A stretch of DNA of 44,198 nucleotides from Asticcacaulis sp. (GTDB lineage Bacteria; Pseudomonadota; Alphaproteobacteria; Caulobacterales; Caulobacteraceae). The translations under genes and the position numbers were made by a program. The notes under the pieces are model-generated. The model did not search any database. It saw only the letters and a program-made list of their open reading frames with translations, and had not been told where the DNA came from. Numbering within the stretch: position 1 is the first letter of the stretch; each line of letters begins with the position of its first letter. This document shows, piece after piece, positions 17,964-26,359 of this stretch. The stretch covers positions 1 through 44,198 of the forward strand of contig NZ_JAIXSV010000093.1 in NCBI RefSeq assembly GCF_027484505.1, given 5' to 3'.

Positions 17964-18446
17964 ATGACGATTCAACCCGGTGACAAGCTGCCTGAAGTGA
18001 AATTCTCTTCCCCGGCTGAAGACGGCCTGAAGCCGCTGACCACCTCCGAAGTGTTCGCCGGTAAACGCGCCGTGCTGTTTGCCGTGCCGGGGGCCTTCAC
18101 CCCGACCTGCTCGGCGCGCCACCTGCCGGGCTTCCGCGATCAGGCCAAGGCCTTCAAATTCAAGAATATCGATGTGGTGGCCTGTACCAGCGTCAATGAT
18201 GGATTCGTGATGAAAGCCTGGGCCAAGGATCAGGGCATTGCCGACGAAGTGCTGATGCTGGGCGACGGCAATGGTGAGTTCGCCGAAAAGGTCGGTCTGG
18301 TCCTCGACGCCGAAGGCTTCGGCATGGGCAAGCGCTCGCAACGCTACGCCATGATCGTCAATGACGGCGTGGTCGAAAAGCTGTTCGTCGAAGCGCCGGG
18401 CGAGTTCAAGGTCTCGTCGGCGGACTATGTGCTAGAACAGCTCTAA
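17964..18446 (+). CDS. Peroxiredoxin, Prx5-type
   Basis: Reduces hydrogen peroxide and organic hydroperoxides with thiols. 160 residues, with the peroxidatic cysteine C49 in PGAFTPTCSARHLPGF and a second cysteine near residue 73 in VVACTSVND; the family commonly uses glutathione or thioredoxin for reduction. ATG 17964 follows a CGGAGA ribosome binding site; the frame extends upstream but without similarity. It is divergent from yqgE by 124 bases. A family 3 repeat begins 15 bases after the stop. Confidence 0.93.
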   Translation: MTIQPGDKLPEVKFSSPAEDGLKPLTTSEVFAGKRAVLFAVPGAFTPTCSARHLPGFRDQAKAFKFKNIDVVACTSVNDGFVMKAWAKDQGIADEVLMLGDGNGEFAEKVGLVLDAEGFGMGKRSQRYAMIVNDGVVEKLFVEAPGEFKVSSADYVLEQL

Positions 18447-18460
18447 ACATCAGAGAAAAG

Positions 18461-18581
18461 AGACGCGGGGTCGCAGACCCCGCACCCCCTAACCGGGAAC
18501 AAGCTGAAAGGCCGGAGCGTAAAACTCCGGCCTTTACTTTTGAGTTAAGTCATTGGGTGCGGGGTCTGCGACCCCGCGTCT
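18461..18581. repeat. Family 3 inverted pair, first locus
   Basis: The left unit (18461-18492) contains GCGGGGTC-GCA-GACCCCGC; the right unit (18555-18581) is its reverse complement over about 27 bases. A separate terminator hairpin sits between them. The pair fills the gap between two convergent genes, and the right unit touches the TAA stop of the acyl-CoA dehydrogenase. The two units could also pair with each other into one long stem. Confidence 0.85.
18507..18535. terminator. Bidirectional intrinsic terminator
   Basis: Perfect 11-bp stem AAAGGCCGGAG / CTCCGGCCTTT with a 7-base loop, lying between the convergent peroxiredoxin and acyl-CoA dehydrogenase genes. Confidence 0.85.
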
Positions 18582-20365
18582 TAGAAACGTTCATCTTCCA
18601 GTGCGAACAGGGCTTCCGATCCAGCCTTCATCTTTTGCAGATGTGCCTCGGCTTCGGGCAGGATGCGCTCAAGGAAGACGCGCCCGACCTTGAGCTTGTC
18701 CGCATAGAAGGGATCGGTCGAGCCCGCGTCGATGGAGGCCTGAGCGGCGGCGGCCTGCTGGGCCCAGCTATAGGCCAGCGCGGTCAGACCGAACAGGCAC
18801 AGATAGTCGAGCGACCCCGCGGCGGCGGCGTCCGGATTGCCCATGCCGTTTTGCATCAGCCACAGGGTGCCGTCCATCAGGCGCGCCTTGGTGTCTTTCA
18901 GGCCCTTGACGAAGGTCGCGGCGCTGCCGGCTTCGTGTTCGGCGACATAGGCGTCGATTTCGGCGAAATAGGCCATCACAGCGCGACCGCCCTTGGATGG
19001 CAGCTTGCGACCGACGAGGTCAAGCGCCTGCACGCCATTGGTGCCTTCGTAGATCAGGGTGATGCGGATATCGCGCATGTATTGCGAGGCCGGGAAGTGT
19101 TCGGTGAAGCCCGAACCGCCGTGCACCTGCATCGAATCCTGCGTGACCTTGAGACCCTTTTCGGTCAGATAGGCCTTCACAACCGGCGTCAGCAGGCTGA
19201 GGAAATCGTTGGCCTTTTCGCGCGTCGCCTCGTCTTCGGCATATTTGGCCAGATCGGCCTGAAGCGCGACCCAGGTGAGGAAGCCACGGCCGCCTTCGAG
19301 CAGGGCGCGGCTTTCGAGCAGCATACGGCGCACATCGGGGTGGACAAGGATGGAGTCGGCGGGCTTATCCGGCGATTTGGGGCCGGTGAGGGCGCGCCCT
19401 TGCAGGCGGTCCTTGGCGAATTCGACGGCGGCAACGTGGCTGGCGTGACCGATGGCGAGGCCCTGAAGACCGACGCCGAGGCGGGCATTGTTCATCATGT
19501 AGAACATGATCTTCAGCCCTTCGTGGGCATTGCCGAGCAGCCAGCCCTTGGCGTCCTCATAGATCATGACGCAGGTGGAATTGCCGTGAATGCCCATCTT
19601 GTGCTCAAGACCGGCGCAGTGGAGGCTGTTGCGTTCGCCCGGATTTCCGTTCGCATCCGGGATGAATTTGGGCACGAGGAACAGCGAGATACCCTTGACG
19701 CCCGCCGGGGCCCCTTCGATGCGTGCCAGAACGAGGTGACAGATATTGCCCGTAAAGTCGTGCTCACCCGCTGAAATCCAGATCTTCTGACCGGAAATCT
19801 TATAGGTGCCGTCGCTGTCGGGCACCGCCTTGCTGCGTAGCAGGCCGAGGTCCGTACCGCAATGTGGCTCGGTCAGGTTCATCGTTCCCGACCATTCCCC
19901 GGCAATCAGCTTGGGCAGGTACAGGGCCTTCAATTCGTCCGTGCCGCCGACACTGAGCGCGGCCACCGCGCCATCGGTCAGGCCAGGATACATGGCAAAC
20001 GCAGAGGACGCGCCGGTGAGCATTTCTGAATAGGCCGTGGCCACGACGTGCGGCAGGCCCTGACCGCCGTATTCGGGATCGCCACCCAAGGCGGGCCATC
20101 CGGCCTCGACCATCTGGAGATAGGCTTCCTTATACCCCTTCGGCGCGGTGACGCTGTGGTCCGCATGCAGGACGCAGCCCTCCTTGTCGCCCGGTGCGTT
20201 CAGCGGCGCGACCACCTCTTCGGTGAACTTTGCGCCTTCTTCCAGAATGGCCTGAACGACGTCGGGGGAGGCGTCCTGAAACCCTTTCAGGTTTGAATAC
20301 TGGGCAATGTTCAGCACGTCGTTGAGCAGGAACTGATAGTCGCGCACGGGGGCCTTATACGGCAT
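18581..20365 (-). CDS. Acyl-CoA dehydrogenase, DmdC/long-chain type
   Basis: FAD-dependent oxidation of an acyl-CoA to the 2-enoyl-CoA. The 594-residue length, an N-terminal segment starting YKAPVRDYQFLLND and a C-terminal extension after the dehydrogenase core match the group that includes 3-methylmercaptopropionyl-CoA dehydrogenase DmdC and FadE-like enzymes. LTEPHCGTDLG and KIWISAGEHD belong to the substrate/FAD-binding middle domain, and IYEGTNGVQALDLVGRK carries the expected catalytic glutamate. The MerR gene lies 69 bases upstream on the same strand and probably regulates or is cotranscribed with it. The exact substrate cannot be told; the DmdC label in databases is often applied to plain fatty acyl-CoA dehydrogenases. 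Confidence 0.92.
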   Translation of the reverse strand: MPYKAPVRDYQFLLNDVLNIAQYSNLKGFQDASPDVVQAILEEGAKFTEEVVAPLNAPGDKEGCVLHADHSVTAPKGYKEAYLQMVEAGWPALGGDPEYGGQGLPHVVATAYSEMLTGASSAFAMYPGLTDGAVAALSVGGTDELKALYLPKLIAGEWSGTMNLTEPHCGTDLGLLRSKAVPDSDGTYKISGQKIWISAGEHDFTGNICHLVLARIEGAPAGVKGISLFLVPKFIPDANGNPGERNSLHCAGLEHKMGIHGNSTCVMIYEDAKGWLLGNAHEGLKIMFYMMNNARLGVGLQGLAIGHASHVAAVEFAKDRLQGRALTGPKSPDKPADSILVHPDVRRMLLESRALLEGGRGFLTWVALQADLAKYAEDEATREKANDFLSLLTPVVKAYLTEKGLKVTQDSMQVHGGSGFTEHFPASQYMRDIRITLIYEGTNGVQALDLVGRKLPSKGGRAVMAYFAEIDAYVAEHEAGSAATFVKGLKDTKARLMDGTLWLMQNGMGNPDAAAAGSLDYLCLFGLTALAYSWAQQAAAAQASIDAGSTDPFYADKLKVGRVFLERILPEAEAHLQKMKAGSEALFALEDERF

Positions 20366-20434
20366 GGAGGTGCTCCTTGGCGTTATGATAAGCGTATTCG
20401 GGTGTCTTAAATATCGGCGTCAGCGCGTTGATTA

Positions 20435-20857
20435 TCAGGCGCTTTTTCGGTCGTCTTCGGCGTGAGTGACCTGCGCCGCTTCGTGCTTGGCGATCTCGCC
20501 TTCCATCCACGCGCAGCCTTCGACCATGTCCTTGATGGCCTGATCGATGTCTTCGCGCTGGCGCTTCAGGTTTTCGATCTGATCGTGGTATTTGGCCACG
20601 GTGGCGCGCATCTGCTTCACGCCGCGGTCTTCGCGGTTATACAGATCGAGCACTTCGTGGATTTCGATCAGCGAAAAGCCCATGCGCTTGCCGCGCAGGA
20701 TGATCTTCAGTCGCGCCCGGTCGCGCGCTGAATAGATGCGCGTCTGGCCTTTGCGTTCCGGGCTGATGAGGCCCTTGTCCTCATAAAAGCGCAAGGCGCG
20801 GGCGGTGACGCCGAACTCCTTGGAAAGCTGGCGAATGGTGTAGGTACGCATGTCCAT
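20435..20857 (-). CDS. MerR family transcriptional regulator
   Basis: A 140-residue one-component regulator. The winged helix-turn-helix is at the N terminus (MRTYTIRQLSKEFGVTARAL, then RFYEDKGLISPERKGQTRIY), followed by a dimerising coiled coil (about residues 80-115) and a short C terminus with one Cys (GCAWMEGE). Lack of a metal-binding Cys pattern argues against a metal sensor. Similar MerR proteins beside acyl-CoA dehydrogenases (LiuR-like) control fatty or branched-chain acid breakdown, which is the likely role. ATG 20857 follows an AGGGGG ribosome binding site; an ATG six bases later is possible. Confidence 0.9.
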   Translation of the reverse strand: MDMRTYTIRQLSKEFGVTARALRFYEDKGLISPERKGQTRIYSARDRARLKIILRGKRMGFSLIEIHEVLDLYNREDRGVKQMRATVAKYHDQIENLKRQREDIDQAIKDMVEGCAWMEGEIAKHEAAQVTHAEDDRKSA

Positions 20858-20888
20858 GGTGACCCCCTGTATAAGGTCGTTATAATTG

Positions 20889-20904
20889 ACGTTTACGTAA
20901 ACGT
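20889..20904. promoter_or_regulatory. Perfect 16-bp palindrome, likely MerR operator
   Basis: ACGTTTACGTAAACGT is a perfect palindrome 32 bases upstream of the MerR start, beside an AT-rich TTATAA-like hexamer. MerR regulators bind such sites in the spacer of their own promoter. The sequence resembles sites I recall for LiuR-type regulators, a link not verified here. Confidence 0.6.
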
Positions 20905-20961
20905 ACATCTAACTTGCCCCAAACGTCAAGAGGGCGCTTTTCACATCTTCGTGCCATGCGA

Positions 20962-20995
20962 AAAGGCCCCGGTTCGCGGTGGAGCCGGGGCCTTT
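20962..20995 (-). terminator. Intrinsic terminator after the lipoprotein gene
   Basis: Perfect 11-bp stem AAAGGCCCCGG / CCGGGGCCTTT with a 12-base loop, 22 bases beyond the stop of the minus-strand lipoprotein gene and upstream of the MerR promoter. Confidence 0.8.
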
Positions 20996-21016
20996 ATGGT
21001 GACGATAATGAGAGCT

Positions 21017-22447
21017 TTAGTTCAGCTTGAACACACGGGCCTTTACACCTGCGCCATTGACGTCCCCGGCGGCGTCGGTCCACGCCATAAAGAACCCCTC
21101 TGTTTTGAGAGCCGTGGCAACCGGTTGGGCCTGACTACCGGCTGTGGTGACATTCAAGAGCAGTTGCGAACCAAACTTGGTACCGTTCGATGTGAACGCC
21201 TGACCGGTGAGGGCGTAGGGATCAGTGTCGCCCAACAGGTTGGAATTGTCTCCCCAGAAAGCGAAGAAATGGCCGTTCGCCAGAGCTATAACCTTGGGCT
21301 GCACCTGTCGGTTGGTTGTGGTTGTGGCCAGAGCAAAAGGCGCCCCGGAAAGCGTGGCATCACCGTTGAAGATTTGCCCCCAGACGTCATCGTCCGTGCT
21401 GGTGCGCGATCCTTCGGACCATACGACGACAAACTGATTGTTCGGCAGGGGCGCGATCGACCCTACCGACTGGGCGAGAGTCGTGTCGCGGACAAGGAAT
21501 TCCGTGCCGAGCTTTGCACCGTTCGCGTCGTACCTCTGGCCCTTGAGCTTGGCGACCTGGGTCGTGCTGTTTGAGCCGTTATAATCTGTCCAGATAATGA
21601 CGAAGCCGCCGCCGCTCAGGGCTGCTACCGAGCTGTAGGACTGCTGCCCGACAGTCTGGGTGTTGACAATGCTGGCCGGGATCAGTTCGTCACCGTCGGC
21701 TTTAAAAAGCTGCATCCGCACGGCCATGTTATTGCCGTCGTTGTACGGAGAGGTTCCCCATTCCGTCCAGGTAACGACAATGCGCCCGTCGCTCAGAGAT
21801 TTCATGTCCAGCGAAAACGCATAACCCGCGCTTCCGGTTAAGCCTACTTCGGGCAAAGTGGTGGTCAGGGGCGGAATAGCGGCATCACCATCCGGTGTCC
21901 CGTCAGCCTTGAAGGCGCGCACCACGATCGGCCCCTGAGTAATCCGTGTGTCGGTGGTGTTGCCATTATGGCCGTTTGATATGTAGGCGACGGCGAAGCC
22001 CCCATCGCTCGTTGCCAGAACCGCCGGCAGGACGTGTCGGTGTGAACTGGCACTGCTGGGGGTGCCGCTGGACACGATGATTTCGCTGCCCACCTTTGCG
22101 CCTGCGGGAGTGAAGATCTGAGCGCGCACCTCTGACAAGGCGGTGGCCCCAATCACACCCAGACTGGTGTTCCAGACCACAACGACATTGCCATTGTTGA
22201 GTGTGGTCGCGGCCGGATAGGTCTGGTCGTTATCGACTGTTGTGTTGACGCTGAATTCGCTACCACCGACATAGGCCGTCGGTGTCGCCGAAGAGGACGA
22301 CGAAGACCCGGTCCCGCCGCCGGAAGAACCGCCACCACCACCACCACCACCGCCACAGGCGGCAAGGGCAGCGATGAGAAACGGCGTCAGAACAACACCC
22401 AAGCGAAATCCGGTAAGACGTTTGGCAGATGGTTGAACAGGTAGCAT
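21017..22447 (-). CDS. Secreted lipoprotein with seven W-repeats, likely beta-propeller
   Basis: A 476-residue protein of unknown function. The signal peptide ends in a lipobox (LIAALAAC), followed by nine glycines and a Gly/Ser linker (residues about 30-55), as in many outer-surface lipoproteins. The rest holds seven repeats of about 55-65 residues with the pattern L-x2-G-x-FVV-x-W ... V-x-GQ-x-F-x2-G, for example LNNGNVVVVWNT, LSGGGFVIIWTD, LPNNQFVVVWSE and LANGHFFAFWGD. Seven such units suggest a closed seven-bladed beta-propeller. ATG 22447 follows a GGGGGGAG ribosome binding site. It is a single-gene unit with its own terminator. Confidence 0.85.
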   Translation of the reverse strand: MLPVQPSAKRLTGFRLGVVLTPFLIAALAACGGGGGGGGGSSGGGTGSSSSSSATPTAYVGGSEFSVNTTVDNDQTYPAATTLNNGNVVVVWNTSLGVIGATALSEVRAQIFTPAGAKVGSEIIVSSGTPSSASSHRHVLPAVLATSDGGFAVAYISNGHNGNTTDTRITQGPIVVRAFKADGTPDGDAAIPPLTTTLPEVGLTGSAGYAFSLDMKSLSDGRIVVTWTEWGTSPYNDGNNMAVRMQLFKADGDELIPASIVNTQTVGQQSYSSVAALSGGGFVIIWTDYNGSNSTTQVAKLKGQRYDANGAKLGTEFLVRDTTLAQSVGSIAPLPNNQFVVVWSEGSRTSTDDDVWGQIFNGDATLSGAPFALATTTTNRQVQPKVIALANGHFFAFWGDNSNLLGDTDPYALTGQAFTSNGTKFGSQLLLNVTTAGSQAQPVATALKTEGFFMAWTDAAGDVNGAGVKARVFKLN

Positions 22448-22618
22448 GATGACTCCCCCCAATGGACTGATACGCATCTTAAACGTGAATTATGTCAACT
22501 TTGCAATACTGAGCATGAGCTGGGTATCCGGTATTCCACGGGTTTCATTTGACGGCTGCCATCGTGCGCTTTAAAGCCACAGCTCTGTTTTTGTTTGCCC
22601 CGAAAGGTGTTTTCCCAC

Positions 22619-24286
22619 GTGTCTTCCGAACTGCCCCTCCTCGCGCAACAGGGCCGTGCCTGGCCCTTCGAGCAAGCCCGCGCCCTGATTGCGCGCGTGC
22701 TGAAAGTGCGTCTGAAGGATCAGACGGAGCAAAAACGGGCGCAGGAACTGATCACGGCGGGCAAGGCCGATGAGGCGCTCAAAACTTTTGAGGCCCTGAA
22801 CCTTCCGGTGATTTTTGAAACCGGCTACGGGCCGTCGGGTCTGCCGCACATCGGCACCTTCGGCGAAGTGGCGCGCACCACCATGGTGCGTCAGGCCTTT
22901 ACGGCCCTGACCGGCGGGCACTGGGCGTCGCGCCTGATCTCGTTTTCGGACGATATGGACGGCCTGCGCAAGGTGCCGGAAGGCATCCCCAATCCGGATA
23001 TCCTGCGCGAAGACCTGTATAAGCCGCTGACCGTGGTGCGCGACCCGTTCGGGACGCACGACTCGTTCGGCGCGCACAACAATGCGCGTCTGCGGGCCTT
23101 TCTCGACTCCTTCGGCTTTGATTACGAGTTCAAGTCGGCCTCGGATGCCTACAAGTCGGGTGAGTTTGACGCCACGCTTCTGACGGCGCTGGAGCGCTTC
23201 GACGACATTCAGAAGATCATGCTGCCGACCCTGGGGCCGGATCGTCGCGCCACCTATTCGCCGTTTCTGCCGATTTCGCCCGTCACCGGTCATGTGCTTC
23301 AGGTGCCGACTCTTGAGCGCAACGTGTCCAAGGGCACGATCGTCTTTGAGGAAAACGGCGAAAAGTTCGAGGTGCCGGTTACGGGCGGCCACGTCAAGAT
23401 GCAGTGGAAGCCCGACTGGGCCATGCGTTGGGCGGCTTTGGGCGTCGATTACGAAATGGCCGGTAAGGACCTGATCGACTCGGTCAAGGTGTCGTCACAG
23501 GTGTGCAAGGTGCTGGGCGGTACGCCGCCGGAAGGTTTCAACTACGAACTCTTCCTCGATGAGCAGGGCCAGAAGATATCGAAGTCAAAGGGCAACGGCC
23601 TGACCATGGAAGACTGGCTGCGCTATGGCGCGCCGGAATCGCTGGCCTATTACATGTTCCAGTCGCCGAAATCGGCCAAGAAGCTCTATTTCGATGTCAT
23701 TCCGCGCGCCACGGACGAATTCTTCCAGCAGCTCGATGCCTTCCCGAAGCAGGAAGAGGCCAAGCAGATCGAAAACCCCGTCTGGTTCGTTCTGCGCGGC
23801 AAAACGGGCACGAAGTCGCCACCGGTGACCTTTGGTCTGATGCTCAACCTCGTTTCGGCGGCCAATGCCTCGGACAAGGAGACGCTGTGGGGCTTCCTGC
23901 GCGCCTATATTCCGGGGGCGACGCCGGAAACGGAGCCGGTGCTCGACCGTCTGGCCGGCTATGCGCTCAACTATTTCGAGGATTTCGTCAAGCCGTCCAA
24001 GACCTTCCGTCTGCCCGACGACAAGGAAAAGGCGGCGCTGATTGACCTGCGTGACCGTCTGGCGGCGCTCGATCCCGAAACGCGCGATGCCGAGGCGATC
24101 CAGAACATCGTCTTCGAAGTTGGAAAGGCGCATGAATTCGAGCCCTTACGCGCGTGGTTTCAGGCGCTCTATGAGGTGCTGCTGGGGCAATCTCAGGGCC
24201 CGCGCTTCGGCTCGTTTGTCGCCATTTTCGGTATCGCCCGCACGCTGGACCTGCTCGATCAGGGCATCAGGGGCGAACTGGTATAA
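22619..24286 (+). CDS. lysK: Lysyl-tRNA synthetase, class I
   Basis: Charges tRNA-Lys with lysine. This is the Rossmann-fold class I enzyme found in archaea and many Alphaproteobacteria instead of class II LysS. The HIGH motif is HIGT at residues 77-80 ([12 protein letters not shown]) and the KMSKS motif is KISKS at 319-323. GTG 22619 was chosen because AAGGTG lies nine bases before it and the N-terminal sequence fits; a TTG at 22595 would add eight residues. A tRNA-Lys(UUU) gene is 7 kb away. The serine hydrolase follows 84 bases downstream. Confidence 0.95.
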   Translation: MSSELPLLAQQGRAWPFEQARALIARVLKVRLKDQTEQKRAQELITAGKADEALKTFEALNLPVIFETGYGPSGLPHIGTFGEVARTTMVRQAFTALTGGHWASRLISFSDDMDGLRKVPEGIPNPDILREDLYKPLTVVRDPFGTHDSFGAHNNARLRAFLDSFGFDYEFKSASDAYKSGEFDATLLTALERFDDIQKIMLPTLGPDRRATYSPFLPISPVTGHVLQVPTLERNVSKGTIVFEENGEKFEVPVTGGHVKMQWKPDWAMRWAALGVDYEMAGKDLIDSVKVSSQVCKVLGGTPPEGFNYELFLDEQGQKISKSKGNGLTMEDWLRYGAPESLAYYMFQSPKSAKKLYFDVIPRATDEFFQQLDAFPKQEEAKQIENPVWFVLRGKTGTKSPPVTFGLMLNLVSAANASDKETLWGFLRAYIPGATPETEPVLDRLAGYALNYFEDFVKPSKTFRLPDDKEKAALIDLRDRLAALDPETRDAEAIQNIVFEVGKAHEFEPLRAWFQALYEVLLGQSQGPRFGSFVAIFGIARTLDLLDQGIRGELV

Positions 24287-24370
24287 AAGACAGCCTCTTC
24301 GGAAACGGAGGGGCTTTCTTTTTGCCCCATGCGTGTCAAGCTCCCGGTCATCAACCAACGGGAGGCGTTC

Positions 24371-25522
24371 ATGCGTGCGTGGCTTATCGGTGCGGCGTTG
24401 GCTTTTCTCCCGTCTCTGGCCGTGGCGCAGGGCCTGCCCAAGCCTTCAGCCATTGACGCCGAAGTGCAGCGGGTCCTGAAAGATACAGGGGCCAAAGGTC
24501 TGGCCATCGCGGTCATCGACGACGGTAAGGTGGGCTATGTGCAGGCCTATGGCGTGCGAAACGCCAAAGGCGAGCCGCTGACCCCGCAAACCGTGATGTA
24601 CGGTGCCTCGCTAACCAAGGCCGTGTTTGCCTATACGGTCATGCAGAAGGTCGATCAGGGGCGTCTGACGCTGGATACGCCTTTGGCGGACATGTTGCCT
24701 CAGCCTTTGCCGAGCTATGCGTCGCCGGACATTATTAATCGCTACAGCGACTGGTCGGCGCTGGATGAGCGCTGGCGCAAGCTGACGCCGCGGATTGTGC
24801 TGACCCATTCGAGCGGCTTTGCCAACTTCCATTTTCTGGAGCCGGATGAGAAGCTGAAATTCCATTTCGATCCGGGGGCGCGTTATGCCTATTCGGGGGA
24901 TGGGCTGCTGACGCTGCAATTTGCCATGGAAACGGGGCTGGGTCTCAGTCTGCGCGACGAAACCGACCGTATCTTCAAAGGCTTAGGTATGACGCGCACC
25001 AGCCTGATCTGGCGGGCGGACTTTGCGGATAATCTGGCCGATGGCTGGAACGACAAGGGGGAGGGTGAGGCGCACGATGAGCGCTCAAAGGTGAGGGTGT
25101 CCGGGTCTATGGATACGACGATCAGTGATTTTGCCCGTTTTGCGGCGGCCTTTGTGCGCGGTGAGGGGCTGAGCCCGGCGGCGCGGACGGAAATCACCAA
25201 ACGACAGTTGAAGATCACGACACGGACGCAGTTTCCGCCCTTTCAGCCCGAATTGTCAGCGGATCAGCAGCGGGCCGACCTCTATGCGGGTCTGGGCGTG
25301 GTGGTGTTTGACGGACCACAGGGGCACGGCTTTTACAAGGGCGGTCATAATGACATTACGGCCAATACGTGGGTTTGTGTTGAAAAATCAAAGCGCTGCG
25401 TGGTGATTCTGTCGAACGATGTGCGGGCGGAAGCTGGGTTTGCGGCGCTGGTAAGGTTTGTGCTGGGCGAGACGGGCGTACCCTATGAGTGGGAGTATGG
25501 GGATCGCGCGGGGAAGTCGTGA
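24371..25522 (+). CDS. Serine hydrolase, class C beta-lactamase-like
   Basis: A 383-residue exported hydrolase of the penicillin-binding/beta-lactamase fold. A signal peptide (residues 1-19, ending AVAQ) is followed by the S-x-x-K motif at S80-K83 (GASLTKAVF), a tyrosine motif near residue 180 (YAYSGDG, in place of YxN), and KGGHND near the end as the KTG/HxG counterpart. Such proteins can be esterases, peptidases or cell-wall enzymes, and true beta-lactamase activity is not implied. ATG 24371 is preceded by GGGAGG. It converges on the S24 repressor gene across a family 3 repeat. Confidence 0.88.
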   Translation: MRAWLIGAALAFLPSLAVAQGLPKPSAIDAEVQRVLKDTGAKGLAIAVIDDGKVGYVQAYGVRNAKGEPLTPQTVMYGASLTKAVFAYTVMQKVDQGRLTLDTPLADMLPQPLPSYASPDIINRYSDWSALDERWRKLTPRIVLTHSSGFANFHFLEPDEKLKFHFDPGARYAYSGDGLLTLQFAMETGLGLSLRDETDRIFKGLGMTRTSLIWRADFADNLADGWNDKGEGEAHDERSKVRVSGSMDTTISDFARFAAAFVRGEGLSPAARTEITKRQLKITTRTQFPPFQPELSADQQRADLYAGLGVVVFDGPQGHGFYKGGHNDITANTWVCVEKSKRCVVILSNDVRAEAGFAALVRFVLGETGVPYEWEYGDRAGKS

Positions 25523-25531
25523 CAGGGATGT

Positions 25532-25650
25532 GTTTCGGGGCGTGGGGTCCGTGACCCCACATCTTCTTATTCCCATAGAAAGCCGCCCCTTGAGGGCGGT
25601 TTTCTATGGGAAGGAAAAGGCTTGGGGCCGCAGGCCCCAAACCCCAAAAC
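25532..25650. repeat. Family 3 inverted pair, second locus
   Basis: Left unit (25532-25568) contains GTGGGGTC-cgt-GACCCCAC and is in reverse orientation; right unit (25615-25650) contains TTGGGGCC-gca-GGCCCCAA and is in forward orientation. The framework (purine lead, G-rich arm, three-base loop, C-rich arm, ACCCC, then AAC) matches the other loci, while both arms of each stem have changed together. Confidence 0.75.
25572..25610. terminator. Bidirectional terminator hairpin
   Basis: A 17-bp stem, CCCATAGAAA-g-CCGCCC with GGGCGG-t-TTTCTATGGG (one G-U pair), and a 5-base loop, between the convergent serine hydrolase and S24 genes. Confidence 0.75.
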
Positions 25651-25656
25651 ATCCCG

Positions 25657-26286
25657 TCACTGACTGGCCCACACAATCCGCGCCATCCACGTCACCTGCG
25701 ACCGCTCCAGCACCCGGTTCGAAAAGTCCGGATTGAGCGAACGCAACTCCACCTGTTTCTCGGTCAGCCGCACCAGTTCCTTGGCCATGACCTCGCCCTC
25801 GCTCGTCTTCACCACCACCCGGTCACCGCGTCGCAGGTTCTGACGCAGCGGATCAACAATGATGCGGTCGCCGTCGCGGTAGAGCGGCAGCATGGAATCG
25901 CCTGAAATCTCAAGCGCATAGAGCCCTTCGCCCGCCGGCAGGCCGATCTCGTCCCAGCCCTGACCGACCGGAAACCCCGCATCATCAAACAAACCGTCAT
26001 TACCCGCCTGCGCAAACCCGATCAAAGGCACCCCCTTCGGCACCGGACGCGGCTCGGTCAAGGCGGCAAAATCGGAAAAGCTCTGGCCCGTCGCATCCAG
26101 CAGCTTGGCCAGACTCTCGGTCGAAGGCCAGCGCGGCCGCGGCGGGTCTTCGGTCGATTGACGTTTCGACTTGTTAAACGCTGTGGGGTCAAGACCCGCC
26201 AGTCGCGCCAGTCCAGACGGCGACGTGCCGAGGTTCAGCGCCAGACGGTCTATGGCGTTCCAGATTTGCGCGTGCGACAGGGACAT
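25657..26286 (-). CDS. S24-peptidase (LexA/CI-like) repressor
   Basis: A 209-residue transcriptional regulator. An N-terminal helix-turn-helix (about residues 5-45, including SGLARLAGLDPTAFNKSKR) is joined to a C-terminal S24 peptidase domain. The catalytic serine is in EISGDSMLPLYRDGD, the catalytic lysine in EVMAKELVR, and a possible Ala-Gly cleavage site in GFAQAG near residue 95. The layout is that of chromosomal CI-like repressors, shorter in linker than LexA. No phage genes surround it. Its targets are unknown; the promoter just upstream contains two TTTTCCT-like repeats that could be operator half-sites. Confidence 0.88.
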   Translation of the reverse strand: MSLSHAQIWNAIDRLALNLGTSPSGLARLAGLDPTAFNKSKRQSTEDPPRPRWPSTESLAKLLDATGQSFSDFAALTEPRPVPKGVPLIGFAQAGNDGLFDDAGFPVGQGWDEIGLPAGEGLYALEISGDSMLPLYRDGDRIIVDPLRQNLRRGDRVVVKTSEGEVMAKELVRLTEKQVELRSLNPDFSNRVLERSQVTWMARIVWASQ

Positions 26287-26311
26287 GCCGGTTTTCCCGT
26301 GAGATGGGAGG

Positions 26312-26339
26312 AAAATAAATCCACCTACAGGAAAATCAA
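26312..26339 (-). promoter_or_regulatory. Probable promoter of the S24 repressor gene
   Basis: On the minus strand TTGATT (26334-26339) and TATTTT (26312-26317) are 16 bases apart, about 26 bases before the ATG. The direct repeat GATTTTCCT / GATTTATTTTCCT overlaps both boxes and may allow autoregulation. Confidence 0.4.
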
Positions 26340-26359
26340 CTTATTTTGTGAATATAGTC

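Noticed and set aside
24371-25522. Antibiotic-resistance beta-lactamase
   Set aside because: Only the general fold is supported; the YxN motif is changed and the family is mostly esterase/peptidase-like.
25525-25660. CRISPR array in the repeat-rich gap
   Set aside because: There are only two inverted units, not direct repeats with regular spacers, and no cas genes.
25657-26286. LexA
   Set aside because: The peptidase domain fits the S24 family, but the N-terminal sequence, lack of an SOS box and lack of neighbouring SOS genes do not identify it as LexA.
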